Shown here: positions 27,851 through 37,020 of the stretch, piece by piece
How positions within the stretch are numbered: the stretch's first letter is position 1
How the letters are laid out: each line of letters begins with the position of its first letter
From: UBA5614 sp963667535
Lineage (GTDB): Bacteria > Cloacimonadota > Cloacimonadia > Cloacimonadales > Cloacimonadaceae
Assembly (NCBI GenBank): GCA_963667535.2
Contig: CAXXDU010000002.1
Span: 1,674,001-1,738,000, forward strand
Direction of reading: 5' to 3'
DNA length: 64,000 nucleotides
The notes under the pieces: generated by a model
What the model was told of the DNA's origin: nothing
Database searches by the model: none
Seen by the model: only the letters and a program-made list of their open reading frames with translations
Position numbers and translations under genes: made by a program

Positions 27851-28807
27851 ATGCTAAGTATTGTTGTTTTATTAGGTGGTAATTCTTCTGAACGTGATGT
27901 TTCTTTAACATCCGGAAGGGAGATATCAGGCCAATTGAAATTAAATGGTCATCAGATTACAGAAATTGATCCGGCAGATTATGCATTTGGGCACGATATG
28001 ATAAAAGCAATTCATGATACTAAACCTGATTTAGTATTTATTGGACTGCATGGGGGAGAAGGTGAGAACGGAGTTTTACAGGCAATGCTGTCCGGGAGTA
28101 GGATTCCGTATACTGGCTCACATTTCAAAGCTAGTGCTATAGCCATGGATAAGTTACTCTCAAAGTTTGTTGCAGAACAAGCTCAGGTAAAAACACCCCA
28201 ATACATGGTAATTAATAAGAATGACTATGCAAATAGAAAGAATCCCGGGTATCTTGATTGTTTGGGTTTATTAATAGGTGGCAACTCTGCACCGGAAGTA
28301 GTAGTCAAACCTATTGATGCCGGTTCTTCAGTTGGTGTTCACATTGTTAATGACCGGACTCAGTGGGATAATGCTCTTTCTGATGCTTTGTTGTATTCTG
28401 ATAAAGTGATGATTGAAGAATACATTGAAGGACGGGAATTGACTGTCACAGTTATTGATGGTGAAGCTCTGCCGGTTGTGGAAATTAAACCTCATGATGG
28501 ATTTTACGATTATCCTAATAAGTATACAAAGGGTAACACGACTTATCATGCTCCTGCAATTCTAACTACTCAGGAAACGGCTACTGTTCAAAATCAAGCA
28601 CTGAAAATCTGGCAGGTAATGGAATGCTCAGGCTATGCCAGAATTGATTTCAGATATAATAATAAAGATTTCTACTTTCTGGAAGTAAATACGCTTCCGG
28701 GAATGACACCTCTGAGTCTTACGCCAATGTCAGCAAAAGCAAGCGGGATGGACTTCGGGGACTTATTGGAAAAAATAATGGATGTAGCTTTAACATCTAA
28801 AGATTAA
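27851..28807 (+). CDS. ddl: D-alanine--D-alanine ligase
   Basis: ATP-grasp ligase that makes D-Ala-D-Ala for peptidoglycan, cytoplasmic. 318 aa from MLSIVVLLGGNSSERDVSL. I prefer the ATG at 27851, seven bases after AGG, over the one at 27848. Motifs are GLHGGEGENG, PYTGS, VVKPIDAGSSVGV, EEYIEGRELTV, YARIDFRY and FLEVNTLPGMTPLS with the metal-binding Glu/Asn. TTGACA at 27779 may be part of its promoter. It is followed by an unrelated secreted-protein gene. Confidence 0.95.
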   Translation: MLSIVVLLGGNSSERDVSLTSGREISGQLKLNGHQITEIDPADYAFGHDMIKAIHDTKPDLVFIGLHGGEGENGVLQAMLSGSRIPYTGSHFKASAIAMDKLLSKFVAEQAQVKTPQYMVINKNDYANRKNPGYLDCLGLLIGGNSAPEVVVKPIDAGSSVGVHIVNDRTQWDNALSDALLYSDKVMIEEYIEGRELTVTVIDGEALPVVEIKPHDGFYDYPNKYTKGNTTYHAPAILTTQETATVQNQALKIWQVMECSGYARIDFRYNNKDFYFLEVNTLPGMTPLSLTPMSAKASGMDFGDLLEKIMDVALTSKD

Positions 28808-28837
28808 ACTAATAACATGCATAGCATGGGAGGAATA

Positions 28838-29941
28838 ATGCAACGCATAATAATTTTACTAGTTTTAATGTTGTTACTATGCGGGTGGCTTTTTTCACAG
28901 GAAATATCTATCAGTTGTTCGCCACCTCAGATCTTTGTAAATTCACTTAGCACGGGTAGCTTTGACCCGGTTAATCCATTAAACCAGCCGGTATTGACTA
29001 CTGTAACAATATCAAATCTTACACAGCAAGCATATATGTATGATATGAATATTGCAATTAAGTGGAATACGACGGAAATAACCAATGTAACCTTACACTC
29101 CAGATATCTCTTGCATCCGGGACAGCCTACAGTAGTTACTAATCGTGATTTAATCTCAAAAAATGCAGGAAACCTCTTTACGGCACCTGATGGTGAAATC
29201 AGTATAACTAATGTTATGGAGCAGAATGCTGTATTAAGTAGTGCACTTCAGTCAGGTTTCTTTCCGGATGGCACTATCAGCTTTGTCATGACTGTTACTC
29301 CTGTTACGTCAGTACCTACCCCTGCTACAGCAACTTTCGCAGTAAGGATAAAAAACATTAATTCCATCTTTTTAACCTTCCCGGGAAAGCCATGTGGTCA
29401 GAATCCTTCAAATATTAATATGAGACCTGTTACTTTCTTATGGAATACAGTAAATACCAATGCAAATCAATACCGATTAGTTATCAAAGAATTTTTACCT
29501 ACCAGTCCACCTAACCCGAATTCGGTGGAAACATCAGGGAACACAGTGTTTGATGGGATGCTAGACCAGAGTATGTTTGCTGAGTTTTTACCTTTTCAGG
29601 ACAAGCATTTTTACGCCTGGCAAGTGAGTACTGACTTATTTAACGCGCAGAATCCCCATATAGGTGAAAGAGATAATACTGACCAAGGCTCTGTTCTAAA
29701 AAGCGAGTGGTTTGTGTTTAAGTATGTTGCCGACCAAAATTCATCAAATGCAGAAAGCCAACAAATGATGGCTATTATAAATATGTTTAATGACCCTTCG
29801 TTACAAGGTCTGTTTGCTCAAGGATATGAGCTGACTGGAGTTGTTATTTACGAAGGGCAGGTTTATACAGGGCAGGAAGCAATAGACTTGATAAATTCGC
29901 TCCTGGGCAAGAATCTCGAAATTGAAATCAAAGAGCAGTAG
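28838..29941 (+). CDS. Secreted protein of unknown function, upstream of a FecR gene
   Basis: 367 aa starting at MQRIIILLVLM with GGGAGG directly upstream. Signal peptide about 1-20 (ending WLFSQ). Two beta-rich parts are visible. The first (about 25-185) has TVTISNLTQQAYMYDMNI and resembles an Ig-like/cohesin-like fold in pattern only. The second (about 190-300) contains NMRPVTFLWNTVNTNANQYRLVI and FYAWQVSTDLFN, the spacing of a fibronectin-type III domain. No sorting domain. It ends 9 bp before the FecR-domain gene, so they form an operon with the following outer-membrane protein. Confidence 0.6.
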   Translation: MQRIIILLVLMLLLCGWLFSQEISISCSPPQIFVNSLSTGSFDPVNPLNQPVLTTVTISNLTQQAYMYDMNIAIKWNTTEITNVTLHSRYLLHPGQPTVVTNRDLISKNAGNLFTAPDGEISITNVMEQNAVLSSALQSGFFPDGTISFVMTVTPVTSVPTPATATFAVRIKNINSIFLTFPGKPCGQNPSNINMRPVTFLWNTVNTNANQYRLVIKEFLPTSPPNPNSVETSGNTVFDGMLDQSMFAEFLPFQDKHFYAWQVSTDLFNAQNPHIGERDNTDQGSVLKSEWFVFKYVADQNSSNAESQQMMAIINMFNDPSLQGLFAQGYELTGVVIYEGQVYTGQEAIDLINSLLGKNLEIEIKEQ

Positions 29942-29950
29942 GAGCGAAAA

Positions 29951-30631
29951 ATGAAAAAAGTTATTTTAGCTTGTTTAATTCTCATTGTCGTCGGAGTTCT
30001 TGCAGCTGCAGAACCTATTGCATATTTGATTCAAGGGAAAGGTAAAGTACAGATTTTACGGGACCAGAAAATTGTTAAATTTAAAAATGGAGAGTTGCTT
30101 TTTAATAATGATGAAATCAGAACATCAGGCGAGTCTTTTGCAGCAGTTAAGTATATGGATGGCGGAGCTGCAATAAAAGTGTTTCCCAATTCAGTAGTAA
30201 AGATTACTGCTATCAAACAGGGAAAACAACTTAACAAGAATACTTCTCTCCAACTCGGTAGCCTTTATTCTAAAGTAAATAATAAAATCAAAGGCAACTA
30301 TCAGGTTGAAACTCCCTCAACCGTTGCATCTGTAAAAGGAACGGGATTTGTCACTAAACTCACTGCTGATAAGAAAACCATTGTTATTGTAATGGAAGGT
30401 GAAGTACTCTTGCAGCACAAAGAAAGTGGTAAGAGCAAGTCAGTTTCTCCGGGTAATACCGGTGTATCTGATTCCCAGGGTGGTGTTGATGTGGAAAAAA
30501 CCAAGATTAATGATGTATCTGAGACAGAAATGAAAGAAATTGAGTCTACTAATCAGGAAGCACAAAAGACAATGAAGATTCAGGTCACAGACGAGAATGG
30601 TAATATTAAATATATTGAAATTACCTATTAA
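29951..30631 (+). CDS. FecR-domain periplasmic protein
   Basis: 226 aa, signal peptide about 1-20 (ending VLAAAE). FecR domain about 25-145: GKGKVQILRDQKIVKFKNGELLFNNDEIRT, FAAVKYMDGGAAIKVFPNS and VETPSTVASVKGTGFV, the family's closing signature; then a charged tail. It lacks the membrane helix of sigma-regulating FecR and no ECF sigma gene is near. It is therefore more likely a secreted/periplasmic scaffold, the form often found beside CHASE2 cyclases and outer-membrane proteins, as here. Confidence 0.85.
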   Translation: MKKVILACLILIVVGVLAAAEPIAYLIQGKGKVQILRDQKIVKFKNGELLFNNDEIRTSGESFAAVKYMDGGAAIKVFPNSVVKITAIKQGKQLNKNTSLQLGSLYSKVNNKIKGNYQVETPSTVASVKGTGFVTKLTADKKTIVIVMEGEVLLQHKESGKSKSVSPGNTGVSDSQGGVDVEKTKINDVSETEMKEIESTNQEAQKTMKIQVTDENGNIKYIEITY

Positions 30632-30668
30632 GAATGCCAGAATGTACTTTGAAGAATAGTGAGGTATC

Positions 30669-33077
30669 ATGATGAAATATAGACTATTGTTACTAACAGT
30701 ATTATGCATATCGTTCTTGTCAGCCATAGTAGTAAACCACGTTCCACCTGTGGGATTTGAACTCAACCAGCAGCAGGAACTAAGAGTAGAAATAGTTCAG
30801 GGTTGGTCTGATGTTTCTGAAGCTCTGATCTTGTTCAGATTGCAAGGTGACAGCCAATATCAACAGGTTAATCTGGATAAGGAAAATCCTGATGGTTTAT
30901 GGATGAGAGGTTATCTACCTGTTTCATCCTCACCTGATAAAGCGTATGAATACTATTTTAAGTTTACACTAAATACCGGTGCGATTGAAACACTTCCGGT
31001 TTTGGAACCTGATAAACGTCCTTTTACACTACAACCCAAAGCAAAAACCGGAGTTTTATCCGAAGACTTCATCATGCTGAACGAAGAAGGTGCTGTTCTT
31101 GCCAAAGACGGCTACATAGTGGCTATCTCCTGGTACGCTCTGGAAGGCACTCTTGACATGAAATCAATCAAATTGTTTATTAATGGAAAAGATTCCACAA
31201 AAAGAGCAGACATAAGCAGTAACATGCTCATTTATAAAGACGATACTCCCAAACCGGGTCTGACATCTGTATTTGTAACTGCAAACACGCTTGAAGGCAA
31301 AAGCATTTATTCACAAACGTGGACAAATGTGATTAAAGCAAGCGGCTCGATTACTACACTTCCTATGAATCTGCGCGGTAGTGTTAATGCCGGCAACAAC
31401 GTCTATTCGACCTCAAAAGACCCATCTGCCACAAGCTTTGGCGGAAATCGTGATGATGGCTGGGCAAGCCTGGATATGTATGGAGAATACCGCAAATTAG
31501 AGCTTCAATCCTATACTTATCTGTCAACTCTGGAAAGTGAAAACAGACAGCATGTGGACAGATTTAAGTTTGGAATACTATTACCTTTCTGGGAAACATA
31601 CTTTGGCGACTATTCACCTGATTTCAGCAGCCTCACGATGAGTAACAAAAACCTAAGAGGTATATATTCCAAGATATATACTAAGTTCTTCGGTTTTAGC
31701 TTTGCTCATGGCGAAATGATACGGAGTATAGATGGCAACAAGTTCGTTTCTAATACAGATACATTGTATTCTGCCGGAACATTTAAGCAGGAAGCAATAG
31801 CAGCCAGACTTCGTCTGGGTAGAGAAGACGGCTTTAGTCTTGGATTTAATACAACCAGAAACAGAGATATTGTTAGTTCTCTAGATTCCAAATACGTTAT
31901 GAGAGATACTACGCAGATTGCTTTCCCCAAAGACAATCTGGTTGTGAGTATGGATGCGAAGCTCACTGTGCCTACCCAGAATATTATTCTTGGCATAGAA
32001 GGAGCAGGAAGCCTTTACAATAGTAACATCCTGCCAGGACCGCTCAGTTCTGAAGACCTGGAAGATTATATAGATGGAACTTCACCCGTCAATCCTGCTG
32101 ATTTCCAGGATATCTTTATAATCAACACAAACATGCAGCCTTTACCTATGTCAGCCGATTTTGATGACCCACTGGCATTAGTAGCCTGGCAAGCATATAT
32201 GAGGAACTTCTGGCTGAATAATCTGATTAATGTCAGCTATTCGGAAGTGGGTGCTTCATTCCGTTCTCTGAGTACTAACTATCTGCAGAATGATGCTTCA
32301 CAGTTATCTATTTCAGATCAGTACAATTTCCGCCAATATATCTATTTGACTGGTGGATATAATCAAACCAAAGATAACTTGTCAAAAGACAGGCTTGAAA
32401 CTAATATCTATAATTCATTATATCTGCAGGGTATGTTCAGGATTCCAAAGTATCCGTATTTAACTCTGTCTTTTTCGACCAGCGATGGTAAGAATAAACC
32501 TAATACCGAAATCGATTCAGTTGATACGTCTTTATATAACCCCTATAAAAGACAATCTAATATGATTTCTCTTGGGGTTGGGTATGAATTTGGTATGATG
32601 CCAATAGCTCCCACTACTCTTGATATTGGCTTTAGAACCGGATATGATAACGAGAAGAGACCTAATGCAAACGATGTCTTTGTCAAATTCTATGATAATG
32701 AAACAGAGAATATCTCAATCAGTTTAATCAGCAGGTTTATCGATCTTCCGCTGAAAACATTGGTAGCAATTTCCAATAGTACTCAGGAAAGAAAGACAAC
32801 AGGCGACAAAAACAGCAACTTCAATTTCCAATTGAAAGGCGAATACAGGCTTTTCAATAATATGATAATCCCCTGGGCGGAATACCGTACCACTCTGTTA
32901 GGCGGCGACCAGGACCAACAAACATATAATTACGTTACAATCGGTGCTGATGCAAGACCTTTGGAATCAATAACTGCTTCCACCAGCTTAGGCTGGCAGA
33001 TGTATGGAAATAACGATGTGAATAATGTAGATTACAGCACAACAGTCTGGCACTTAAACCTTAGCTACCGTTTCTGA
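30669..33077 (+). CDS. Outer-membrane beta-barrel protein with N-terminal Ig-like domains
   Basis: 802 aa, signal peptide about 1-19 (ATG at 30669 or 30672). The N-terminal part holds Ig/fibronectin-like strands (HVPPVGFELNQQQELRVEI; ALILFRLQGDSQYQQV; about 20-220). From about 225 on come alternating aromatic/polar strands (YRKLELQSYTYLSTL ... YTTRNR ... VWHLNLSYRF) ending in Phe, the mark of a barrel inserted by the Bam machinery. Together with the FecR-domain protein upstream it makes a likely surface complex. A strong terminator follows. Confidence 0.75.
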   Translation: MMKYRLLLLTVLCISFLSAIVVNHVPPVGFELNQQQELRVEIVQGWSDVSEALILFRLQGDSQYQQVNLDKENPDGLWMRGYLPVSSSPDKAYEYYFKFTLNTGAIETLPVLEPDKRPFTLQPKAKTGVLSEDFIMLNEEGAVLAKDGYIVAISWYALEGTLDMKSIKLFINGKDSTKRADISSNMLIYKDDTPKPGLTSVFVTANTLEGKSIYSQTWTNVIKASGSITTLPMNLRGSVNAGNNVYSTSKDPSATSFGGNRDDGWASLDMYGEYRKLELQSYTYLSTLESENRQHVDRFKFGILLPFWETYFGDYSPDFSSLTMSNKNLRGIYSKIYTKFFGFSFAHGEMIRSIDGNKFVSNTDTLYSAGTFKQEAIAARLRLGREDGFSLGFNTTRNRDIVSSLDSKYVMRDTTQIAFPKDNLVVSMDAKLTVPTQNIILGIEGAGSLYNSNILPGPLSSEDLEDYIDGTSPVNPADFQDIFIINTNMQPLPMSADFDDPLALVAWQAYMRNFWLNNLINVSYSEVGASFRSLSTNYLQNDASQLSISDQYNFRQYIYLTGGYNQTKDNLSKDRLETNIYNSLYLQGMFRIPKYPYLTLSFSTSDGKNKPNTEIDSVDTSLYNPYKRQSNMISLGVGYEFGMMPIAPTTLDIGFRTGYDNEKRPNANDVFVKFYDNETENISISLISRFIDLPLKTLVAISNSTQERKTTGDKNSNFNFQLKGEYRLFNNMIIPWAEYRTTLLGGDQDQQTYNYVTIGADARPLESITASTSLGWQMYGNNDVNNVDYSTTVWHLNLSYRF

Positions 33078-33093
33078 TGTAGCTGAATATTAT

Positions 33094-33138
33094 AAGACGA
33101 TAAGTAATGCTCTAGCTTGCTTATCGTCTTTTTTTTTC
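33094..33138 (+). terminator. Rho-independent terminator
   Basis: Perfect 11-bp stem AAGACGATAAG / CTTATCGTCTT with a 15-base loop and an eight-T tail; the cyclase Shine-Dalgarno AGGAGG begins only 12 bases later, so the cyclase must be read by leakage. Confidence 0.92.
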
Positions 33139-33159
33139 TCAATCTGAAAGGAGGATGGA

Positions 33160-35019
33160 ATGCCTATATTAAAAAAACTCTTCATACCTGTTTGTATTAT
33201 CCTGATTATTCGACTATTGTTTCAGATTTACTTCTTTGATAGTCTGGAGCATAAAGCACAGGATTCATTGTTTCGCATCAGGGGTGCCAAGCAAGTATCA
33301 GGTGATGTTGTAATCGTAGCAATAGATGACAATACCTTTCAGGCGTTGAATAGACCTTGGCCTTTCCCTCGTGATTTGCATGCCAAGCTGATAGATAATC
33401 TGAAAAAAGCCGGCGCTAAAGAAATTATCTTTGATATAGAATTCACTGAGTATTCCAATCCATATTCTGATGCAGCTTTAGCTGTAGCAGCTGCCAATGC
33501 CGGTAATGTAGTATTTTGTGGTAAATACATCGTAGATCCGGATAATCCCGATCATCAGCAGGTACAGACTCCGATACAACCTCTGCTTGACCTTAAAATG
33601 AACTGGGGTATTGTCAATATGCCAACCGACTGGGATGGCTTTATCCGCGAATATACTTTGTTTGAAAAAATGGATAAAACCAAATACTACTCTATTGGTG
33701 TGGCAGGTCTTGGCAATTACCGTCTCTACGCTCCTGAATGGGAAAAGGGAGTGACTGTTGCTAATAAATATTTAAACGTAGCTGATTACCGCATTCCAAT
33801 TATTAATGGAAAAAACGCTTTGATTAATTTCTACGGACCATCAGAAACCTTTAAACATGTTTCTTATGCCAGTGTTGTTGATGATAGTTCATTGAGTATG
33901 CCTGGTTATCAGGGTATGGAGCTTGATGAGTATTATGATTTGGCAAAAAGTGGTGTCTTCAAGGATAAAATCGTTCTGATTGGGGCTACTATCGAGGAAC
34001 TACACGATAAATTTCCTACTGCATATAGCTCCAAGCTCACTGCAGGGGTAGAAATCCATGCTAACTTCATGGAAATGGTCAGACATAACGATTATCTTTA
34101 CAACCTTAATATCTGGCTGTTTGTCCTTATTGAGTTTATCCTCGCGATTGGTGTTTTCATGCTATTATCGTATGTTAAGCCTCAGCATTCTGTATTGATA
34201 ACTCTATTCCTGATTATTTCGCTGCTTGGATTAAGCTTTTGCCTGTTTAAATATGCCAATGTACTGCTTCCGGTTGTGGAACTGGTTATACTCTTCCTGC
34301 TATTATATGTAAGCGCTTTGGTTATTCACTACTTGAAATCACAAAAAGATAAGAAATTTATCAAGAACTCTTTCGAGAAATATCTTGCTCCCGAACTTGT
34401 GAACGTTCTGCTCAAAGACCCAAGCAAACTTAAATATGGTGGAGCTTTGCAGGAAGTTACTGTGCTATTTACGGATATTGTTTCATTTACCACTTTTACC
34501 GAAAAGCACCGCCCTGAAGAAACGGTACAAATGCTTAGAGGATATCTGACTGAGATGGTCAAAACCATCATTAAAAACGGTGGAATCATTGATAAATTTG
34601 TGGGTGATGAAATCATGGCTTTGTTTGGTGTACCTGTTTATACAGATGAACATGCCTTACAGGCTTGTAAAACTGCTCTTGATATGCGTGCCTGTTTGCT
34701 GCAACTGCGCGAGAAATGGGCAGCTGAAGGGGTTGAACCTTTTAATTTTGGTGTGGGTATAAACACAGGACAAGCAGTGGTCGGAAATCTAGGGTCAGAA
34801 CAGCTTTTTGACTATACAGCCATCGGTGACACGATAAATCTGGGTGCACGTCTGGAAGCCAAAACCCGTGACTATGACCTCAAAGAAATGACCATTATCA
34901 GCGAATTTACCTACGAAAAAGTCAAAGATAAGGTTGAAGCCCGTTATCTTGACGATATCAAAGTCAAAGGCAAAGATATTTCGGTTAAAATATATGAATT
35001 AATCAGCATCAAAGAATAG
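33160..35019 (+). CDS. CHASE2-domain adenylate/guanylate cyclase
   Basis: 619-aa membrane-bound class III nucleotide cyclase. TM1 about 5-25; extracytoplasmic CHASE2 sensor about 30-300 (VVIVAIDDNTF, RPWPFPRDLHAKLI); three membrane helices about 315-395; catalytic domain about 428-610. Metal-binding Asp439 (LFTDI) and Asp483 (FVGDE), Lys479 and Thr553 in the adenine-reading positions, and Asn560 and Arg564 (NLGAR) for the transition state are all present. It should therefore be active, with ATP as the likely substrate. It lies behind the FecR/outer-membrane gene pair across a terminator; sensing of envelope state is inferred. Confidence 0.9.
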   Translation: MPILKKLFIPVCIILIIRLLFQIYFFDSLEHKAQDSLFRIRGAKQVSGDVVIVAIDDNTFQALNRPWPFPRDLHAKLIDNLKKAGAKEIIFDIEFTEYSNPYSDAALAVAAANAGNVVFCGKYIVDPDNPDHQQVQTPIQPLLDLKMNWGIVNMPTDWDGFIREYTLFEKMDKTKYYSIGVAGLGNYRLYAPEWEKGVTVANKYLNVADYRIPIINGKNALINFYGPSETFKHVSYASVVDDSSLSMPGYQGMELDEYYDLAKSGVFKDKIVLIGATIEELHDKFPTAYSSKLTAGVEIHANFMEMVRHNDYLYNLNIWLFVLIEFILAIGVFMLLSYVKPQHSVLITLFLIISLLGLSFCLFKYANVLLPVVELVILFLLLYVSALVIHYLKSQKDKKFIKNSFEKYLAPELVNVLLKDPSKLKYGGALQEVTVLFTDIVSFTTFTEKHRPEETVQMLRGYLTEMVKTIIKNGGIIDKFVGDEIMALFGVPVYTDEHALQACKTALDMRACLLQLREKWAAEGVEPFNFGVGINTGQAVVGNLGSEQLFDYTAIGDTINLGARLEAKTRDYDLKEMTIISEFTYEKVKDKVEARYLDDIKVKGKDISVKIYELISIKE

Positions 35020-35042
35020 TATATTTCTTTAAGATAATACAA

Positions 35043-35075
35043 AAAAGCCCGGCTTAATAAACCGGGCTTTTCTTG
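35043..35075 (+). terminator. Rho-independent terminator after the cyclase
   Basis: AAGCCCGG / CCGGGCTT stem with TTTTCTTG tail. Confidence 0.88.
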
Positions 35076-35182
35076 TTTAACCTGCAATTACGCTATATTT
35101 ATTCAAAAGTCACATAGTACTCTATATAGAGATGTCTTGTCCATATCCAATCTATTTCCTTCTCTTTTATGTCTTAACTGAC

Positions 35183-35271
35183 GACAGGGTTCTGCAGGGA
35201 GTCATCAGGGAGTCTGCAGGGACTTTAGTCTCTGGATACTCCCTGATGACTCTCTGCAGATTCTTGCTGTC
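35183..35271. repeat. 11-bp-period palindromic element, copy C
   Basis: In the 664-bp gap between the cyclase and the next secreted protein. Left arm TCTGCAGGGAGTCATCAGGGAGT (35191-35213) pairs with 35238-35260 with one G-T step. The left part contains 11-mers CAGGGAGTCAT and CAGGGAGTCTG in tandem; outer GACAG/CTGTC extends the palindrome. It has the same GAGTC..GGG vocabulary and 11-bp step as copies A and B but lacks their long flanks. The rest of the gap is AT-rich; TTGACA at 35613 is a promoter candidate for the next gene. Confidence 0.6.
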
Positions 35272-35683
35272 AAATAAGGCATGGATAAGATATCAGCAAG
35301 TAAGTAAGGTGAAATTTAGTAAATACAAGATGGTTTACTGTATATAATGAAAAACATCCATTGCTCATAAATTGCCATAAGAAAATAAGAAGAATTCTCA
35401 TAAAGTTAAAAAAAATACTCACTTTATAGAGTTACATTTGTTGGTTTATTAATCAGCGTTTAGTGTATATATAGTCCTGTAATGTGCTAATATATATTGG
35501 ATTAGGTGGGCATGGCACAAGTAAAGCCACTAGCAAAGCCTCACTGCGAAGCAATCGAAAAATGAAATTACCTAAATCGTCAAAACAAACGCTTAAAGCA
35601 ACAAAAAAATTCTTGACATGAAATTCATGTATCCAAATAATCGGTCTCATATTTACCTTAAAATAAAAAATAAGGGAGGAATC

Positions 35684-36895
35684 ATGTTTAAGAAATTCAC
35701 GATTTCATTCTTTTTACTGGCTCTAATCATTTCACTGAATGCCGTATGGAAATACGAACAGGAAGCAGATTCTAATGGAGTTGACATTAAATATGGAGTA
35801 TTAGCAGATGATTGGATATGCACAGAGACGGGACCAATAGCAGAAATCTGCTTTGCCCACTCATGGAAAGACGGGATAGTCGGCACGATCACGGGAATCT
35901 GGGTTAACATTTATGATGATAATGCAGGTGTACCGGGTTCAATTATTTTTTCACAATTCAAAACCCAAGGGGATACTGTTAGATATAGTGGTTTAGAAGG
36001 CTGGTATGATCCATACACTAATACATTTTTACCAGATAATCACACTAAATTCTACAGGCACAAACTAGAACTGATTCCTCCGTTTATTCAGCAAGCAGGA
36101 ACGCATTACTGGTTGAGTATTGTCCCTATAGTAGTTCCCCCGGAAGAGATTGGATGGAAAACTTCTCTTATTGATCCATTTAACAGAGCAGTATATTTTG
36201 ATGGTGCCTGGTTACCTCTGCCGTATTCAGGATTAGCATTTAAACTCGCATCGACACCAGATGAAACTTGTCCGGTTGAACTATCATCATTCACTGCAAC
36301 GACAACAACAACTGGAAATGAAGTTGAACTAAAATGGATAACTCAGTCAGAAACAAACCTGCTGGGTTACAATATAATGAGATCCATGACAAGTAATGCT
36401 TCTGATGCAGTTAGCTGCAATTTAAACGTAATTCCATCCGGAAATTCCAGCACCGAACAAATCTACACATACAGAGATGCAGATATTCAGACTCAAACAT
36501 CATACTGGTACTGGTTGGAAAGTGTGGAATTGAATGGCATAACAGAGTATCATGGACCCGTCTTTGTTACTGTGGGTAATCCCGGTAATCCTGATACTCC
36601 TCCTGCAACAATCTATGCAAATGCTTTACACGATGCATATCCCAATCCTTTCGGGAGTGCAACAAAAATCTCTTATGATTTAAAGTCAGAAGGGAGAGTA
36701 ACTATAGATATTTATAATCTGAAGGGAGAGAAAATCCGCACTTTGGAAAGCGCTGATCAAAAAGCTGCCGGTACATATAACTGTTCATGGAACGGCTTAG
36801 ATGAGAATGGCAATCAACTATCAAGCGGCATATATTTATATCGTATGCAAACAGATAATTTTATCCAAACCAAGAGAGTCATTTTAACAAAATAA
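35684..36895 (+). CDS. Secreted protein with fibronectin-like and type IX sorting domains
   Basis: 403 aa from MFKKFTISF (35684) with GGGAGGA upstream; signal peptide about 1-20. The N-terminal about 190 residues are a jelly-roll-like unknown domain (WKYEQEADSNGV ... HYWLSIVPIVVPP). A linker starting CPVELSSFTATTTT leads to a fibronectin III-like domain (about 205-300, VELKWITQSETNLLGYNIMR). The C-terminal sorting domain has DAYPNPFGSATKISY, GEKIRTL and SGIYLYRM. The middle and C-terminal parts are homologous to the protein at 46901. Followed by a perfect terminator. Confidence 0.8.
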   Translation: MFKKFTISFFLLALIISLNAVWKYEQEADSNGVDIKYGVLADDWICTETGPIAEICFAHSWKDGIVGTITGIWVNIYDDNAGVPGSIIFSQFKTQGDTVRYSGLEGWYDPYTNTFLPDNHTKFYRHKLELIPPFIQQAGTHYWLSIVPIVVPPEEIGWKTSLIDPFNRAVYFDGAWLPLPYSGLAFKLASTPDETCPVELSSFTATTTTTGNEVELKWITQSETNLLGYNIMRSMTSNASDAVSCNLNVIPSGNSSTEQIYTYRDADIQTQTSYWYWLESVELNGITEYHGPVFVTVGNPGNPDTPPATIYANALHDAYPNPFGSATKISYDLKSEGRVTIDIYNLKGEKIRTLESADQKAAGTYNCSWNGLDENGNQLSSGIYLYRMQTDNFIQTKRVILTK

Positions 36896-36911
36896 CTCAC
36901 AACATATACAT

Positions 36912-36943
36912 AAGGGCTGCTCAATTGAGCAGCCCTTTTTTTT
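36912..36943 (+). terminator. Rho-independent terminator
   Basis: Perfect AAGGGCTGCTCAA/TTGAGCAGCCCTT palindrome followed by TTTTTT. Confidence 0.93.
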
Positions 36944-37020
36944 CCCTTATTACTATGCTTTAGATAAACCTGTGTCCGTTATGCGCAACAATAAAAAGCA
37001 AAAAATGCTGAAGATTCTTC

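Noticed and set aside
29951..30631. FecR acting as an anti-sigma regulator of iron uptake
   Set aside because: No membrane anchor of that type, no ECF sigma gene and no adjacent receptor; the receptor operon is 14 kb away.
35453..35650. 65-aa minus-strand frame before the gene at 35684
   Set aside because: No Shine-Dalgarno and no family resemblance; lies in an AT-rich intergenic region with repeats and promoter.
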